From Marinomonas colpomeniae (GTDB lineage Bacteria > Pseudomonadota > Gammaproteobacteria > Pseudomonadales > Marinomonadaceae), in contig NZ_JACYFC010000003.1 in assembly GCF_014803385.1 (NCBI RefSeq), positions 310,001 through 374,000 on the forward strand: DNA of 64,000 bases, written 5' to 3'. This document shows positions 42,803 through 54,043 of this stretch, piece by piece (positions within the stretch are counted from its first letter, which is position 1; each line of letters opens with the position of its first letter). The notes beneath the pieces were generated by a model. The model was given only the letters and a program-made list of their open reading frames with translations. It had not been told where the DNA came from and did no database searches. A program made the translations under genes and the position numbers.

Positions 42803-45800
42803 TGTAATAATTCCAAAGTTTTAGTGGTTTGTTGGAAACGTTCTTCAGCCGTGTTCATTGTAGCTAAGAACTTCAAAGTATCTGATCCTACCAATTTATA
42901 AGTGTCAGGTTTGGTTTGGATTAACCTGATTAGTTTCATTGGATCAACGGGTGTTTTACTATTAAAGAATATTTTCCCTTCTTTTGCATTCGCTTCAATT
43001 TTGTTAATGCCAAGGCTCTCCGCTTTGAGTTTTAACTCTGTTTGTCGGAATAGGTTTTTTGTAGCATCGGGTAATAATCCAAAGCGGTCAATCATTTCCA
43101 CCTGTAGGTCTTTTAGCTCTTCATGTGTTTTTGCGCTGGCGATGCGCTTGTACAAAATTAGACGAGAATGTACATCGCCTAAATAGTCTTCAGGAATAAG
43201 AGCTGGAACTCTTAGGTTGACGTCTGTTTGCTCTGTTGAAAAAAGATCTACATCAGGTGACTCGCCATTTTTTAAAGAGGTTACGGCACGGTCTAGCATT
43301 TCCATAAATAATGAGAAGCCAACATGTTCTATATGACCACTTTGACCATCGCCTAATAACTCACCTGTGCCTCGTATCTCTAGATCATGTGTGGCTAGAG
43401 TGAAGCCAGCACCTAAGGTGTCCGCAAGAGTAATGGCTTCAAGACGTTTTTCTGCGTCGCCTGTTACTTTCCGATCGTTTGGTGTTAATAAATAAGCGTA
43501 AGCTTGATGGTGTGATCGACCGACCCGACCACGTAATTGGTGTAGTTGCGCTAAACCAAACTTATCAGCTCGCTCAATGATAATGGTATTGGCATTGGGT
43601 ATATCTATACCAGTTTCTATAATCGTCGAGCAAACAAGTATGTTGGCTCTTTTGTGGTAGAAATCAGACATCACTTGCTCTAGCTCTCTTTCTCGCATTT
43701 GACCGTGGCCAACAATGACACGACCTTCGGGAATAAGGGCTTCTAATTCTTCTGCCGCTTTTTGAATAGTCTGTACTTCATTATGTAAATAATAGACCTG
43801 CCCACCTCGATGTAATTCTCGTAATATGGCTTCTTTTATCTGGTGTGTGTCTTTTTCTTTTACAAAGGTTTTCACTGATAGACGTTTTGCTGGCGGTGTT
43901 GCGATGATAGATAAATCACGTATACCAGACAGTGACATATTAAGTGTTCTAGGAATGGGGGTTGCTGTCAGGGTTAGTATGTCAACTTCGGCGCGCAGAG
44001 CTTTGAATTGCTCTTTTTGTTTTACGCCAAATCTATGTTCTTCATCAATAATGACTAGCCCTAAATTAGCGAACTTTATATCACTCTGAATTAATTTGTG
44101 AGTACCTATCACAATGTCAGCCGTGCCAGCTTCTAATCGATCAATAGCTGAGTTTGATTGTTTACCTGAGCGGAAACGAGACAATAATTCTACTTCGACG
44201 GGCCAATCGGCAAAGCGGTCGCAGAAATTTTCATAATGTTGTTGAGCAAGTAGTGTTGTTGGAACAAGAACGGCCACTTGCTTGCCATCCTGAACAGCGA
44301 GAAAGGCGGCTCTCATGGCGACTTCTGTTTTGCCAAATCCTACATCGCCACAAACTAGTCTATCCATAGGTTTTTTTGACGACATGTCTTGCATGACAGC
44401 ATCGATAGCCATTTGCTGGTCTGGCGTTTCTTCAAAAGGGAAGCCTGCGGAAAAGATTTCATATTGATCATCAGGTTTAGCGAAGGCATGTCCAACGCGA
44501 GCTTCACGCTTCGCATAAATTTCTAATAGCTCGGCTGCGGTATCTCGTGCTTTTTCAGCGGCTTTTTGTTTGGCTACGCTCCATTTGTCTGTACCGAGTC
44601 TATGGAGTGGTGCTGTATCTTCATCCGCTCCTGTATAGCGAGATATGAGTTGTAACGAAGAAACAGGAACGTAAAGCTTTGCTTCATTTGCATAGCCTAG
44701 TGTAAGTAACTCAGTTTCTTGTCCATCTATTTGTAGGTTGGTTAGGCCTAAATAGCGACCTACACCGTAATCTATGTGGACAACAGGGGCGTTCATGCGC
44801 AACTCAGTAAGGTTGCGTATAATTGCATCTTCACTAATGTTGCTGTGCTTATTACGTCTGCGGTGTTGTGAGACACGTTCACCTAGGATTTCGCTTTCGG
44901 CTATGAGTACCAATTCGTCGTTGATAACAAAACCACGACTTATATTGCCTTCTGTAATGGCGAGTGATTTAGACGACTTAGTAAACGCTTTCCAATCTTG
45001 AACTTGTTTTGGAATGATTTTATGTTTTTTTAGTAATTCTAGTAAAGCTTCTCGACGTCCTGCAGATTCCGCAACAATTAATACACGAGCGCTAGTTTTA
45101 CTTAAAAAATCTTGCAGCTTATTAAGAGGCGATGCGGCTTTGGAGTCTATTTTGACCAGGTCTAAAGCCTTGTAAGACGGGTGTTCGCCTTCTGCAGAAA
45201 ATATGATGTTAGTAAACAGGTTTAACTGGGCAAACAACTCGTCTTCTTTTAGGCAAATTTCATCTGGTTTTAAAATAGGTTGTTCAATATTGTAATTTAG
45301 TGATTCGTGGCGGCTGCGGAAATCCAATTGGATGCTACCAAATTGCTCATTAAATGTGTCTGAACGAATAACTAGAGTGTCTTTTGGTAGGTAGTCAAAT
45401 ACGCTGGCTGTCTGTACAAAGAATAATGGAAGGTAATATTCAATTCCTGCTGGTATGAGGCCGCTTGAAATGTCTTGGTAAATAGGGCTCGTGAGCGGCG
45501 CCGTGTCGAAGCGCTCCCTAAAAGCTTGACGAAACTGTTGTATACCTTGGGGTGTGGTTGGGAATTCTCTTGCAGGAAGCATCTTTATTTCAGTGACTTT
45601 ATTTATGCTTCGTTGCGTTTCTGGATCAAACCAGCGAATAGAATCAATGTCATTGTCGAACCAATCAATTCTAATTGGATTTTCAGCTCCCATTGGGTAA
45701 ACGTCCATCAAGGCGCCGCGTATCGCGTACTCGCCATGACCATGGACGTTTTCTACGTTTAAATAACCCGCATTAGTTAGTTTTTTTGAAAGTTGTTCTA

Positions 45801-46212
45801 AAGGGAGTTCTTGGCCTTCTTTTAAATGAAATCGCTGTGCGTCTATGTGTTGCTTTGGGCAGAGCCTTGTCAAACATGAAGCGACAGTGGTTAGTATGAT
45901 TGGATTCTTTGTTTCTGACAGTTTTGCTAATGTCTCTAAACGCTGAGATATGATGTCTTGATGTGGTGAAAATGCGTCATAAGGCAGTGTTTCCCAATCA
46001 CTAAATCGAAGGATTTCTTTTTTGTCATGATTTAGAAACTGTATTTCGTCTTCAAGCTCATTTAATTCGGCAACAGTATTCGCCATGAGTAGGATGGGGT
46101 GTTTGTATTGTGCCGCTATAGCTAATAATTGCAGTGCTTTTCGACTGCCATCTAAACCATGTATGAGGTTTTTAAAGCCGGCTTTTAAAGTAATGGATAC
46201 AGTGTCAGGCAT
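42799..46212 (-). CDS. mfd: transcription-repair coupling factor Mfd
   Basis: This 1137-residue translocase removes stalled RNA polymerase at lesions and recruits UvrA. The N-terminal UvrB-like region runs to about residue 350. The RNA polymerase interaction domain follows (VHIDYGVGRYLGLTNLQIDG near 480). The motor domain has Walker A CGDVGFGKTEVA and IDEEHRFGVKQ, and the TRG and C-terminal D7 regions follow. Length is normal (about 1150). It heads the mfd-csiV operon. Confidence 0.96.
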   Translation of the reverse strand: MPDTVSITLKAGFKNLIHGLDGSRKALQLLAIAAQYKHPILLMANTVAELNELEDEIQFLNHDKKEILRFSDWETLPYDAFSPHQDIISQRLETLAKLSETKNPIILTTVASCLTRLCPKQHIDAQRFHLKEGQELPLEQLSKKLTNAGYLNVENVHGHGEYAIRGALMDVYPMGAENPIRIDWFDNDIDSIRWFDPETQRSINKVTEIKMLPAREFPTTPQGIQQFRQAFRERFDTAPLTSPIYQDISSGLIPAGIEYYLPLFFVQTASVFDYLPKDTLVIRSDTFNEQFGSIQLDFRSRHESLNYNIEQPILKPDEICLKEDELFAQLNLFTNIIFSAEGEHPSYKALDLVKIDSKAASPLNKLQDFLSKTSARVLIVAESAGRREALLELLKKHKIIPKQVQDWKAFTKSSKSLAITEGNISRGFVINDELVLIAESEILGERVSQHRRRNKHSNISEDAIIRNLTELRMNAPVVHIDYGVGRYLGLTNLQIDGQETELLTLGYANEAKLYVPVSSLQLISRYTGADEDTAPLHRLGTDKWSVAKQKAAEKARDTAAELLEIYAKREARVGHAFAKPDDQYEIFSAGFPFEETPDQQMAIDAVMQDMSSKKPMDRLVCGDVGFGKTEVAMRAAFLAVQDGKQVAVLVPTTLLAQQHYENFCDRFADWPVEVELLSRFRSGKQSNSAIDRLEAGTADIVIGTHKLIQSDIKFANLGLVIIDEEHRFGVKQKEQFKALRAEVDILTLTATPIPRTLNMSLSGIRDLSIIATPPAKRLSVKTFVKEKDTHQIKEAILRELHRGGQVYYLHNEVQTIQKAAEELEALIPEGRVIVGHGQMRERELEQVMSDFYHKRANILVCSTIIETGIDIPNANTIIIERADKFGLAQLHQLRGRVGRSHHQAYAYLLTPNDRKVTGDAEKRLEAITLADTLGAGFTLATHDLEIRGTGELLGDGQSGHIEHVGFSLFMEMLDRAVTSLKNGESPDVDLFSTEQTDVNLRVPALIPEDYLGDVHSRLILYKRIASAKTHEELKDLQVEMIDRFGLLPDATKNLFRQTELKLKAESLGINKIEANAKEGKIFFNSKTPVDPMKLIRLIQTKPDTYKLVGSDTLKFLATMNTAEERFQQTTKTLELLH

Positions 46213-46277
46213 GTTAGTTTTGTTGTTCTCTAAGTGGCGAATAATATTTAAAAAAGCGGTTATTTTTGTATGAGCTA

Positions 46278-46517
46278 TTATTTCTTTACAGGTAAGTCGA
46301 AAATTGACCGCATTTTTTCGATACTCTGTACGTTTTTACAAATCATTGAATCCAATATGGGTTCGTAAACGTAAGTTTTTATGTGCGTATTGGTTTCTAA
46401 CTCAGTTGTAAGAGTGATTTTGTTCATAGTGTTTAGTTTGTTAAGTGATATTGTGCTGTTTTCAGTCTTGTATGGCAACTTAACCGCAAAAACATGATTG
46501 TTAGTGTCGTGTTTCAT
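46278..46517 (-). CDS. possible small hypothetical protein, 79 aa
   Basis: This 79-residue frame runs MKHDTNNHVFAVKL to RSIFDLPVKK, is soluble and polar, and matches nothing I know. It lies 65 bp upstream of mfd on the same strand. Amino-acid composition looks protein-like, but the ATG lacks a Shine-Dalgarno sequence and its surroundings are AT-rich, so it may not be expressed. Confidence 0.35.
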   Translation of the reverse strand: MKHDTNNHVFAVKLPYKTENSTISLNKLNTMNKITLTTELETNTHIKTYVYEPILDSMICKNVQSIEKMRSIFDLPVKK

Positions 46518-46788
46518 TATTAAATTATTTATTAGTGTTCTTTTTTTAAGCGAAAAGGCAGCAGATAAGGATAAAGTTCTGTTTTAAGTAAAAGTTGGCG
46601 AGCAAAGACAGTCGTGTATGCTGGTCAAGGCGAGTAATGATCTTTATAATACTTCGGTTTTTTGGTGAAGTGAGTTTGTGTTTTACAACTACCTTACGTT
46701 AGTTGTTTGCTTATGCATGTTTTCCCGGAGGGGGGTGTAAGCGCTGCACATTAAGCTTTTGTGTTCAATCTACTGTTGGGCAGAACGT
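46518..46788 (+). promoter_or_regulatory. upstream region of the nqr operon
   Basis: This region has no gene on the plus strand. ACAACTA (46685-46691) pairs with TAGTTGT (46700-46706) as a small hairpin. A strong GGAGGGGGG stretch (46728-46736) looks like a ribosome binding site but is about 55 bp from nqrA and is followed only by GTG-TAA, so it does not serve an obvious gene. The nqr promoter must be here, but I cannot place it. Confidence 0.4.
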
Positions 46789-48126
46789 ATGTATAAAATT
46801 ACAAAAGGCCTAGATCTACCGATTTCCGGTGCTCCTGATCAAGCGATTGAGAGTGCGGCAGCTGCAAAAGTAGTTGCTGTTATCGGTCCTGACTACCATG
46901 GTATGAAACCTACCATGCTGGTTAAGGAAGGCGATAAGGTCAAGAAAGGGCAGGTTATCTTTACAGATAAAAAGACGGAAGGTGTTAAATATACCGCTCC
47001 GGCTTCAGGTACAGTATCAGCAATAAATCGTGGTCAAAGACGTGTTTTTCAATCGATTGTTATTAACGTCGAAGGCGATGAGTCTGAAGTTTTTGCTGCT
47101 TATTCTGGTTCCGAATTGAAATCTTTAGAACGTAGTAAAGTTGTTGAGAATTTAACTGAGTCTGGATTGTGGACTGCGTTCCGTACGCGACCATTCTCAA
47201 AGGTACCTGAAGTTGCTTCAGTACCGAATTCTATTTTTGTTACGGCGATGGATACGAGTCCACTAGCTGCTTCTCCAGAAGTGATTCTTGCAGATCAAGC
47301 TGAAGCCTTTGCTGATGGTCTTACTGTTTTGACTCGTCTGACAGAAGGTAAGGTCTTTGTTTGTAAAGCGCCTGGCGCGAAAATCCCCACCACGTCTGAT
47401 GTGACTGTTGAGGAATTTTCAGGTGTTCATCCCGCCGGTCTTGCTGGAACGCATATTCATTTTCTAGATCCTGTAAGCGACAAAAAAACGGTATGGTCTG
47501 TTAACTACCAAGATGTTGTTGCTATCGGCAAATTGTTTGTTACCGGTGAGCTCAATACAGACCGTGTTATTGCTTTGGCTGGGCCTCAAGTCAAAAAACC
47601 ACGTTTGATTCGTACTCAAATTGGCGCAAGCTTAGAAGGTTTAGTGGCTAATGAATTGTCTGAAGGTGAGAATCGTGTGATTTCTGGTTCGGTTCTTTCT
47701 GGTCGTAATTCATTTGGTCCCTTTGCCTACTTGGGTCGTTATCATAATCAAGTATCTGTTTTGCTTGAGGGGCGTGAGCGCCAGATGATGCACTACCTTC
47801 GTGCTGGTGTAGAAAAACACTCAATTATGAATGTGTTTTTAGCAAAGCTTACGGGTAAAAAATCATTTGATATGACAACGACAACAAACGGCAGTGACCG
47901 TACTATGTTGCCGCTTGGTAATTTTGAGCGTTTGATTCCTATGGATATTTTACCGACTCAATTACTACGTTCATTAGTGGTGAATGACACCGAACAGGCT
48001 CAAAAGCTTGGCGCACTAGAATTAGATGATGAAGATTTGGCTTTGTGTACTTACAGTTGTTCAGGTAAGTTCGAATATGGTCCGATCCTTCGTGATTGCC
48101 TAACTCTAATAGAGAAAGAGGGTTAA
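46789..48126 (+). CDS. nqrA: Na+-translocating NADH:quinone reductase subunit A
   Basis: This 445-residue cytoplasmic subunit begins at ATG 46789 ([16 protein letters not shown]); an in-frame TTG at 46759 would add 10 unrelated residues. Motifs [18 protein letters not shown] and [17 protein letters not shown] are conserved in the family. NqrA belongs to the ubiquinone-reducing end of the six-subunit pump. First gene of nqrABCDEF. Confidence 0.96.
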   Translation: MYKITKGLDLPISGAPDQAIESAAAAKVVAVIGPDYHGMKPTMLVKEGDKVKKGQVIFTDKKTEGVKYTAPASGTVSAINRGQRRVFQSIVINVEGDESEVFAAYSGSELKSLERSKVVENLTESGLWTAFRTRPFSKVPEVASVPNSIFVTAMDTSPLAASPEVILADQAEAFADGLTVLTRLTEGKVFVCKAPGAKIPTTSDVTVEEFSGVHPAGLAGTHIHFLDPVSDKKTVWSVNYQDVVAIGKLFVTGELNTDRVIALAGPQVKKPRLIRTQIGASLEGLVANELSEGENRVISGSVLSGRNSFGPFAYLGRYHNQVSVLLEGRERQMMHYLRAGVEKHSIMNVFLAKLTGKKSFDMTTTTNGSDRTMLPLGNFERLIPMDILPTQLLRSLVVNDTEQAQKLGALELDDEDLALCTYSCSGKFEYGPILRDCLTLIEKEG

Positions 48127-48129
48127 TTC

Positions 48130-49326
48130 ATGGGGCTTAGAAAAGTACTCGATAAAATAGAACCGTCGTTCCATACAGGTGGCAAATATGAAAAATGGTA
48201 TTCGCTTTTTGAAGCTGTAGATACGATTTTTTACCGTCCAAGTTCTGTAACGAAGAATGGTTCACATGTTCGTGATGCTGTTGATATGAAGCGCATCATG
48301 ATTTTAGTTTGGATGTGTACATTCCCTGCTATGTTCTTTGGTATGTACAACATAGGTTACCAAGCAAATACAGCAATGGATTCTATGGGTGTTGTTGCTT
48401 CAGATTCTTGGCGTCATGTAATTATTGGTAGCTTAACCAATTACGATGCGACAAGTATTTGGGATAATATGATTTACGGCGCAATGTACTTCTTGCCTGT
48501 TTATCTTACTGCGTTTGCTGTGGGTGGTTTTTGGGAAGTGTTATTTGCTTCTGTGCGTAAGCATGAAATTAACGAAGGTTTCTTTGTTACTTCTATTCTT
48601 TTCGCATTGTCGCTGCCAGCTACCGTGCCGTTATGGCAAGTTGCGTTAGGTATTAGTTTTGGTGTTGTTCTTGCTAAAGAAGTCTTTGGTGGAACCGGTA
48701 AAAACTTTCTTAACCCTGCGTTGGCCGGGCGTGCGTTCTTGTTTTTTGCTTATCCAGCCTCAATGTCTGGTGATGCGGTTTGGACGGCAATAGATGGTTT
48801 CTCTGGTGCAACAGCATTAAGCCAATTAGCTGCTGATGGCGTGGCTGGATTGACGCTTGTATGGCAAGACGCTTTCTTTGGCTTCATTCAAGGTTCAATG
48901 GGTGAAACATCTACGTTAGCTATTCTGATAGGTGGTTCTGCATTATTGATTATGCGAATTGCAGCTTGGCGAATTGTGGCGGGTGTTTTCTTGGGTATGG
49001 TTGCAACGTCTTCTTTATTCAACTTTATTGGTTCTGAAACGAATCCTATGTTCTCTACACCTTGGTATTGGCACCTTGTTTTAGGTGGTTTTGCTTTTGG
49101 TATGATGTACATGGCGACAGACCCTGTTTCTGCTTCAATGACCAGCCGTGGTAAATGGTTTTATGGTGCGTTGATCGGCGTGATGGTGGTTCTGATTCGT
49201 GTGGTTAATCCAGCGTATCCAGAAGGTATGATGTTAGCAATTTTGTTTGCGAACTTATTTGCGCCTTTCATTGATCACTTTATTGTTCAAGCGAACATTA
49301 AGCGGAGGATTGCACGCAATGGCTAG
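48130..49326 (+). CDS. nqrB: Na+-translocating NADH:quinone reductase subunit B
   Basis: This 398-residue membrane subunit has about 10 membrane helices and binds FMN covalently at the Thr of [10 protein letters not shown], which is T228 here. It also binds riboflavin and takes part in sodium transfer. It starts 3 bp after nqrA and overlaps nqrC. Confidence 0.96.
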   Translation: MGLRKVLDKIEPSFHTGGKYEKWYSLFEAVDTIFYRPSSVTKNGSHVRDAVDMKRIMILVWMCTFPAMFFGMYNIGYQANTAMDSMGVVASDSWRHVIIGSLTNYDATSIWDNMIYGAMYFLPVYLTAFAVGGFWEVLFASVRKHEINEGFFVTSILFALSLPATVPLWQVALGISFGVVLAKEVFGGTGKNFLNPALAGRAFLFFAYPASMSGDAVWTAIDGFSGATALSQLAADGVAGLTLVWQDAFFGFIQGSMGETSTLAILIGGSALLIMRIAAWRIVAGVFLGMVATSSLFNFIGSETNPMFSTPWYWHLVLGGFAFGMMYMATDPVSASMTSRGKWFYGALIGVMVVLIRVVNPAYPEGMMLAILFANLFAPFIDHFIVQANIKRRIARNG

Positions 49327-50119
49327 TAATAACGATAGTATTCAAAAAACCATTATTGTTGCTTTGTCTCTATGTCTAGTGTGTTCTATTTTTGTTGCGG
49401 CTGCAGCAGTAGGGTTAAAACCTATACAGAACGCCAATAAAGATTTAGACCGTAAACGCAATATTTTATCCGCTGCAAATATGCTTGATTCTAATACGTC
49501 TATTGACACTGTATTTGAATCAATCGAAACACGTATTGTGAATCTAGAAACAGGTGCGTTTGCAACACAGGCTGAGTTAGATGAAGCTGGTATTAAACCA
49601 GCGACTTATGATCAGCAGGCAGCTGCAAAAGATCCTCAGTTATCCGTTGCTCTTGCTGGTTCAGAAGACCCTGCAAGTATTAAGCGCCGTGCTAAATTTG
49701 CGTCTGTCTATTTAGTGAAATCTGATATTGGTATTGATCGCGTTATTCTTCCTGTTCATGGGTATGGGTTGTGGTCAACTATGTATGGATTTATCGCACT
49801 AGAAGATGACTTCAATACTGTTATTGGTTTCGGTTTCTACGATCAGGGTGAAACACCTGGGCTTGGTGGTGAGGTTGATAATCCTAACTGGAAAGCTTTG
49901 TGGAAAGGCAAGAAAGTCTATAACAACCAAGGTCAAGCTATTATTCAGCTAGCCAAAGGTGGAGTAGACAATTCTGATCCGCAAGCTGTTTATAAAGTTG
50001 ATGGGTTATCAGGGGCTACGCTTACAAGTCGTGGTGTTACTAATCTTGTTCAATATTGGTTAGGCAGTGAAGGTTTCGGACCTTTCTTGGTTAAGCTGCG
50101 TAGAGGGGAGGTTCAATAA
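49319..50119 (+). CDS. nqrC: Na+-translocating NADH:quinone reductase subunit C
   Basis: This 266-residue subunit has one N-terminal membrane helix (about 10-30) and a periplasmic domain with the ApbE recognition motif [10 protein letters not shown], giving the covalent FMN on T234. I start it at ATG 49319 ([10 protein letters not shown]), with GCGGAGGA upstream; it overlaps nqrB by 8 bp. An earlier in-frame start is not needed. Confidence 0.95.
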   Translation: MASNNDSIQKTIIVALSLCLVCSIFVAAAAVGLKPIQNANKDLDRKRNILSAANMLDSNTSIDTVFESIETRIVNLETGAFATQAELDEAGIKPATYDQQAAAKDPQLSVALAGSEDPASIKRRAKFASVYLVKSDIGIDRVILPVHGYGLWSTMYGFIALEDDFNTVIGFGFYDQGETPGLGGEVDNPNWKALWKGKKVYNNQGQAIIQLAKGGVDNSDPQAVYKVDGLSGATLTSRGVTNLVQYWLGSEGFGPFLVKLRRGEVQ

Positions 50120-50781
50120 TGTCTAATGTGAAACAAGTCCTTTTTGGACCTATTCTTGCAAACAACCCGATTGCTTTGCAAATTCTGGGTATTTGTTCTG
50201 CGTTAGCCGTAACAAGTAGCTTAAGTGTTAGTTTGGTAATGGCGATAGCACTTACCTTGGTAACTGCTTTTTCTAGTTTCTTCATTGCTATTATCCGTAA
50301 TCATATTCCAAACAGCATTCGTATCATTGTTCAGATGATCATTATTGCCTCTTTGGTTATTGTTGTAGATCAAATACTTAAAGCGTTTGCATTTGAAATT
50401 AGTAAACAGCTTTCTGTATTTGTTGGCTTGATTATTACTAACTGTATCGTTATGGGTCGTGCTGAAGCCTTCGCTATGAAAAACGGTCCAGTAATGAGTT
50501 TTCTCGATGGGATTGGTAACGGTTTAGGTTATAGCGTGATGTTGATTATCGTGGCTATCTTCCGTGAATTGTTGGGCGCTGGTAAATTGTTTGGTATTGA
50601 AATCTTCACTACTATTCAAAATGGCGGTTGGTATCAACCTAATGGGTTGATGTTGTTACCACCTAGTGCTTTCTTTGTTATCGGTTTAGTCATTTGGGCT
50701 TTGCGTGCTTATAAGAAAGATCAGGTTGAAGATGCTGACTTTAAAATTGCTGCAAATTCACGTGCACAGGAGGCTCTCTAA
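50119..50781 (+). CDS. nqrD: Na+-translocating NADH:quinone reductase subunit D
   Basis: This 220-residue subunit has six predicted membrane segments and the conserved [19 protein letters not shown]. The cysteine in ITNCIVMG helps hold the Fe centre shared with NqrE. It abuts nqrC and nqrE with at most one base of overlap. Confidence 0.96.
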   Translation: MSNVKQVLFGPILANNPIALQILGICSALAVTSSLSVSLVMAIALTLVTAFSSFFIAIIRNHIPNSIRIIVQMIIIASLVIVVDQILKAFAFEISKQLSVFVGLIITNCIVMGRAEAFAMKNGPVMSFLDGIGNGLGYSVMLIIVAIFRELLGAGKLFGIEIFTTIQNGGWYQPNGLMLLPPSAFFVIGLVIWALRAYKKDQVEDADFKIAANSRAQEAL

Positions 50782-51390
50782 ATGGAACATTATATAAGCC
50801 TATTTATTAAGGCTGTCTTCGTTGAGAATATGGCTTTGGCCTTTTTCCTTGGTATGTGTACTTTCTTGGCTTTGTCTAAGAAGGTAGAGACAGCGATTGG
50901 ATTAGGTATTGCGGTTGTTGTTGTATTGGCAATTACTGTGCCTCTGAATAACTTGTTGTATCAAAATCTATTGGTGGATGGCGCATTAGATTGGGCAGGT
51001 TTGCCTGGTGTCGATCTTAGTTTCTTAGGTTTGTTAAGCTACATTGGTGTTATCGCCGCGGTAGTTCAAATTTTAGAGATGACATTGGATAAATACATGC
51101 CTGCGTTATACAACGCGTTAGGCGTATTTTTACCGCTTATCACTGTAAACTGCGCAATCATGGGTGCGTCTTTGTTCATGGTTGAACGTGATTACAACTT
51201 CAGTGAAAGCCTAGTGTACGGCGTAGGTGCTGGTGTTGGTTGGGCGCTTGCTATTGCTGCGCTTGCTGGTATTCGGGAGAAGCTTAAATATTCAGATGTT
51301 CCTGCAGGATTGCGTGGTTTAGGTATCACGTTTATTACTGTTGGTTTGATGAGTTTGGGTTTCATGTCATTTTCTGGTGTGCAGCTTTAA
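50782..51390 (+). CDS. nqrE: Na+-translocating NADH:quinone reductase subunit E
   Basis: This 202-residue subunit has six membrane segments, related to NqrD in inverted topology. [13 protein letters not shown] carries the Fe-centre cysteine. It begins directly after the nqrD stop codon. Confidence 0.96.
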   Translation: MEHYISLFIKAVFVENMALAFFLGMCTFLALSKKVETAIGLGIAVVVVLAITVPLNNLLYQNLLVDGALDWAGLPGVDLSFLGLLSYIGVIAAVVQILEMTLDKYMPALYNALGVFLPLITVNCAIMGASLFMVERDYNFSESLVYGVGAGVGWALAIAALAGIREKLKYSDVPAGLRGLGITFITVGLMSLGFMSFSGVQL

Positions 51391-51432
51391 TTCGCTGCAC
51401 AGTGGGACAACCAAGAATAAGGTTTAACTAAC

Positions 51433-52659
51433 ATGGTCAACTTAGAGATTATTCTGGGTGTGGTGATGTTCACGGCTATCGTCCTTGCATTAGTAGCAAT
51501 TATCCTTGCTGCTCGTGCTCGTTTGGTAAGTACTGGTGACGTCACAATTCGCATCAATGGTGAGAAAGAAATTACGGCCCCTGCGGGCGGTAAGTTATTG
51601 CAAACACTTGCTAGTAGTGGCGTTTTTCTATCGTCTGCTTGTGGTGGTGGTGGTACTTGTGCGCAGTGTAAGTGTAAAGTGATGAGTGGTGGTGGTTCTA
51701 TGCTATCCACTGAGCAATCGCATTTTACTCGCCGTGACGAAAAAGAAGGTTATCGTTTGTCTTGTCAGGTTTCTGTGAAACAAGATATGGACGTAGAGGT
51801 GCCAGAAGAAGTATTTGGTGTTAAAGCGTGGGAATGTACTGTTGAATCTAACCCTAACCTAGCAACCTTTATTAAAGAGTTGACGTTGAAATTGCCAGAA
51901 GGTGAAAACGTTGATTTCCGTGCCGGTGGTTATGTTCAGTTAGAAGCGCCAGCTCATACTGTTCACTATAAAGACTTTGATATTGAAGAAGAATATCGTG
52001 GTGATTGGGATAAGTTTAACCTTTGGAAATTCACTTCAAAAGTTGACGAAACCGTTATTCGTGCTTACTCAATGGCAAACTACCCTGAAGAAAAGGGTTT
52101 GGTTAAGTTTAATATTCGTATTGCTTCTCCACCTCCAGGTAAAGATGATTTACCTCCAGGTCAAATGTCTTCTTATGTGTTTAGTTTGAAACCGGGCGAC
52201 AAAATCAAAGTATATGGTCCTTTTGGTGAGTTCTTCGCTAAAGATACTGATGCTGAAATGGTATTTGTTGGTGGTGGTGCCGGCATGGCGCCAATGCGAT
52301 CTCACATTTTCGATCAGCTAAAACGCTTGAATTCAAAACGTAAAATTACGTTCTGGTATGGTGCTCGTAGTATGCGTGAAGCTTTCTATATGGAAGAATA
52401 CGATAAGCTACAAGAAGAAAATGAGAACTTTGAATGGCATTTAGCTTTGTCTGATCCTCAACCAGAAGATAATTGGGAAGGAAAAACAGGCTTTATTCAT
52501 AATGTACTTTATGAAAGCTATCTTAAGGATCATCCAGCGCCTGAAGATTGTGAGTTCTACATGTGTGGACCTCCAATGATGAATGCTTCTGTGATCAAAA
52601 TGTTAGAAGACATGGGTGTAGAAAAAGAAAACATCTTACTTGATGATTTCGGCGGCTAG
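51433..52659 (+). CDS. nqrF: Na+-translocating NADH:quinone reductase subunit F
   Basis: This 408-residue NADH-oxidising subunit has an N-terminal membrane helix, a 2Fe-2S domain with [16 protein letters not shown], and an FAD/NAD(P) reductase domain with [11 protein letters not shown] and [16 protein letters not shown]. It feeds electrons from NADH into the complex. It is separated from nqrE by 42 bp and followed by a terminator-like hairpin. Confidence 0.96.
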   Translation: MVNLEIILGVVMFTAIVLALVAIILAARARLVSTGDVTIRINGEKEITAPAGGKLLQTLASSGVFLSSACGGGGTCAQCKCKVMSGGGSMLSTEQSHFTRRDEKEGYRLSCQVSVKQDMDVEVPEEVFGVKAWECTVESNPNLATFIKELTLKLPEGENVDFRAGGYVQLEAPAHTVHYKDFDIEEEYRGDWDKFNLWKFTSKVDETVIRAYSMANYPEEKGLVKFNIRIASPPPGKDDLPPGQMSSYVFSLKPGDKIKVYGPFGEFFAKDTDAEMVFVGGGAGMAPMRSHIFDQLKRLNSKRKITFWYGARSMREAFYMEEYDKLQEENENFEWHLALSDPQPEDNWEGKTGFIHNVLYESYLKDHPAPEDCEFYMCGPPMMNASVIKMLEDMGVEKENILLDDFGG

Positions 52660-52668
52660 CACCTAAAT

Positions 52669-52694
52669 AAAGACCCACCTTATGGTGGGTCTTT
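52669..52694 (+). terminator. rho-independent terminator after nqrF
   Basis: An 11-bp perfect stem (52669-52679 with 52684-52694) around a 4-nt loop ends in T-run. It splits the structural nqr genes from apbE-nqrM and may reduce their expression. Confidence 0.88.
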
Positions 52695-52739
52695 ATTTTT
52701 TTAGTCTTTGTCTTCTTGGATATAGAAAAAAAGATTTTT

Positions 52740-53753
52740 ATGCGCAAAAAAATACTGATTTCCGCTTTTTTATTTATTGTTGTGGCGGTGGTGTACCGTT
52801 TTTCCTCTTTTTCTCCTGAGTTGGTTAGTTTCTCTGGCCCTACAATGGGTACAACATACACTGTAAAATTTTACACAACGTCTGATGTAGAAAGTCCTTG
52901 GGGTTTAAAGAGTGATGTTGATGCTGTGTTGGTTAAAGTTAATAAGCTTATGTCAACATATGACTCGAGCTCAGAATTGTCCGAATTTAATAAACTAGCG
53001 GCCGGACAGTCGACAGATATTAGTGATGACATGGCTTATGTTATTGATAAAGCCTTGTTGATTAGTCAAATAAGTGGCGGCGAATACGATGTGACTGTTG
53101 GGCCTTTGGTTAATCTATGGGGCTTTGGGCCAGGTAAGCATAAAGATGTAGTGCCTAGCCAAGCTTCTATTGATGAAGCAAAAAAACGAATTGGGTATCA
53201 AAGTTTAACTCTTGATGGTCGTAACCTGACAAAAGATAAAGATATTTATGTTGATTTGTCTTCTATCGCAAAGGGTTATGGTGTTGATGAGGTTGCAAGA
53301 ATATTACGTGCAAGTGGTATTGAAAGTTACTTGGTTGAAGTGGGTGGTGAAATATTATCTAAGGGAATGAAGCCTGATGGGTCTTCTTGGAAGATTGCTA
53401 TTGAAAGCCCGGCTGGTGGTCATGAGATGGTGGAGCGCGTTGTCTCATTGGTAGATGTGGCAATAGCAACGTCAGGTGATTATAGAAATTATTTCGAAAA
53501 AAATGGGATTCGTTATTCCCATACTATAAGCCCCAGTACTGGAAGGCCTATTACGCACCGTTTGGTTTCTGTCACTGTTATTGATAAAACAGCGACTATG
53601 GCTGATGGTTTGGCTACGGCAATAACGGTTCTTGGTCCTGAAAAAGGTTTAGCTTTTGCTCAGGAAAATGGTATTGCTGCGTATTTATTAGTGAAAACAG
53701 ATTTTGGTTTTGAAGAGCGTCCATCAGATGCTTTTCAGTCTTACTTGAAATAA
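52740..53753 (+). CDS. apbE: FAD:protein FMN transferase ApbE
   Basis: This 337-residue enzyme has an N-terminal hydrophobic signal or anchor (about 4-20) and the ApbE pattern: SGPTMGTTYTVKFY, LWGFGPGKHK, DLSSIAKGYGVDEVA, EVGGEILSKG and YSHTISPSTGRP. It attaches FMN to Thr residues in NqrB and NqrC. The start at ATG 52740 (MRKK) is the likely one; a TTG at 52716 would extend it by 8 residues. Confidence 0.93.
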   Translation: MRKKILISAFLFIVVAVVYRFSSFSPELVSFSGPTMGTTYTVKFYTTSDVESPWGLKSDVDAVLVKVNKLMSTYDSSSELSEFNKLAAGQSTDISDDMAYVIDKALLISQISGGEYDVTVGPLVNLWGFGPGKHKDVVPSQASIDEAKKRIGYQSLTLDGRNLTKDKDIYVDLSSIAKGYGVDEVARILRASGIESYLVEVGGEILSKGMKPDGSSWKIAIESPAGGHEMVERVVSLVDVAIATSGDYRNYFEKNGIRYSHTISPSTGRPITHRLVSVTVIDKTATMADGLATAITVLGPEKGLAFAQENGIAAYLLVKTDFGFEERPSDAFQSYLK

Positions 53754-53790
53754 ATGAAATGTTACATATTCTGCTTTTAGGAGAAACGTT

Positions 53791-54024
53791 ATGTTGACTA
53801 TTGTTTTGGCATTTGCCCTTATGCTTTTGTTGGTTGCTGCAATGTCTGTTGGTGTATTGATGGGTAGAAAACCTATTTCTGGCTCTTGCGGTGGTATGAG
53901 CTCTTTGGGGATGGAAGTGGCTTGCGATATATGTGGTGGCGATAAAGGCAAGTGTGATGAAGAGACAGAAAAGAACGCTGTTGCAAAAGTCACTAATGAA
54001 ACATTTTACGACGCATCCAAATAA
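53791..54024 (+). CDS. nqrM: NqrM, (Na+)-NQR maturation protein
   Basis: This 77-residue protein has one N-terminal membrane segment (about 3-24) and four cysteines in SGSCGG and ACDICGGDKGKC, the DUF539/NqrM pattern. NqrM is needed to assemble the Fe centre between NqrD and NqrE. Position after apbE confirms the assignment. The ribosome binding site is GGAG. Confidence 0.94.
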   Translation: MLTIVLAFALMLLLVAAMSVGVLMGRKPISGSCGGMSSLGMEVACDICGGDKGKCDEETEKNAVAKVTNETFYDASK

Positions 54025-54043
54025 TTAAACCGAAGAGGGTATT

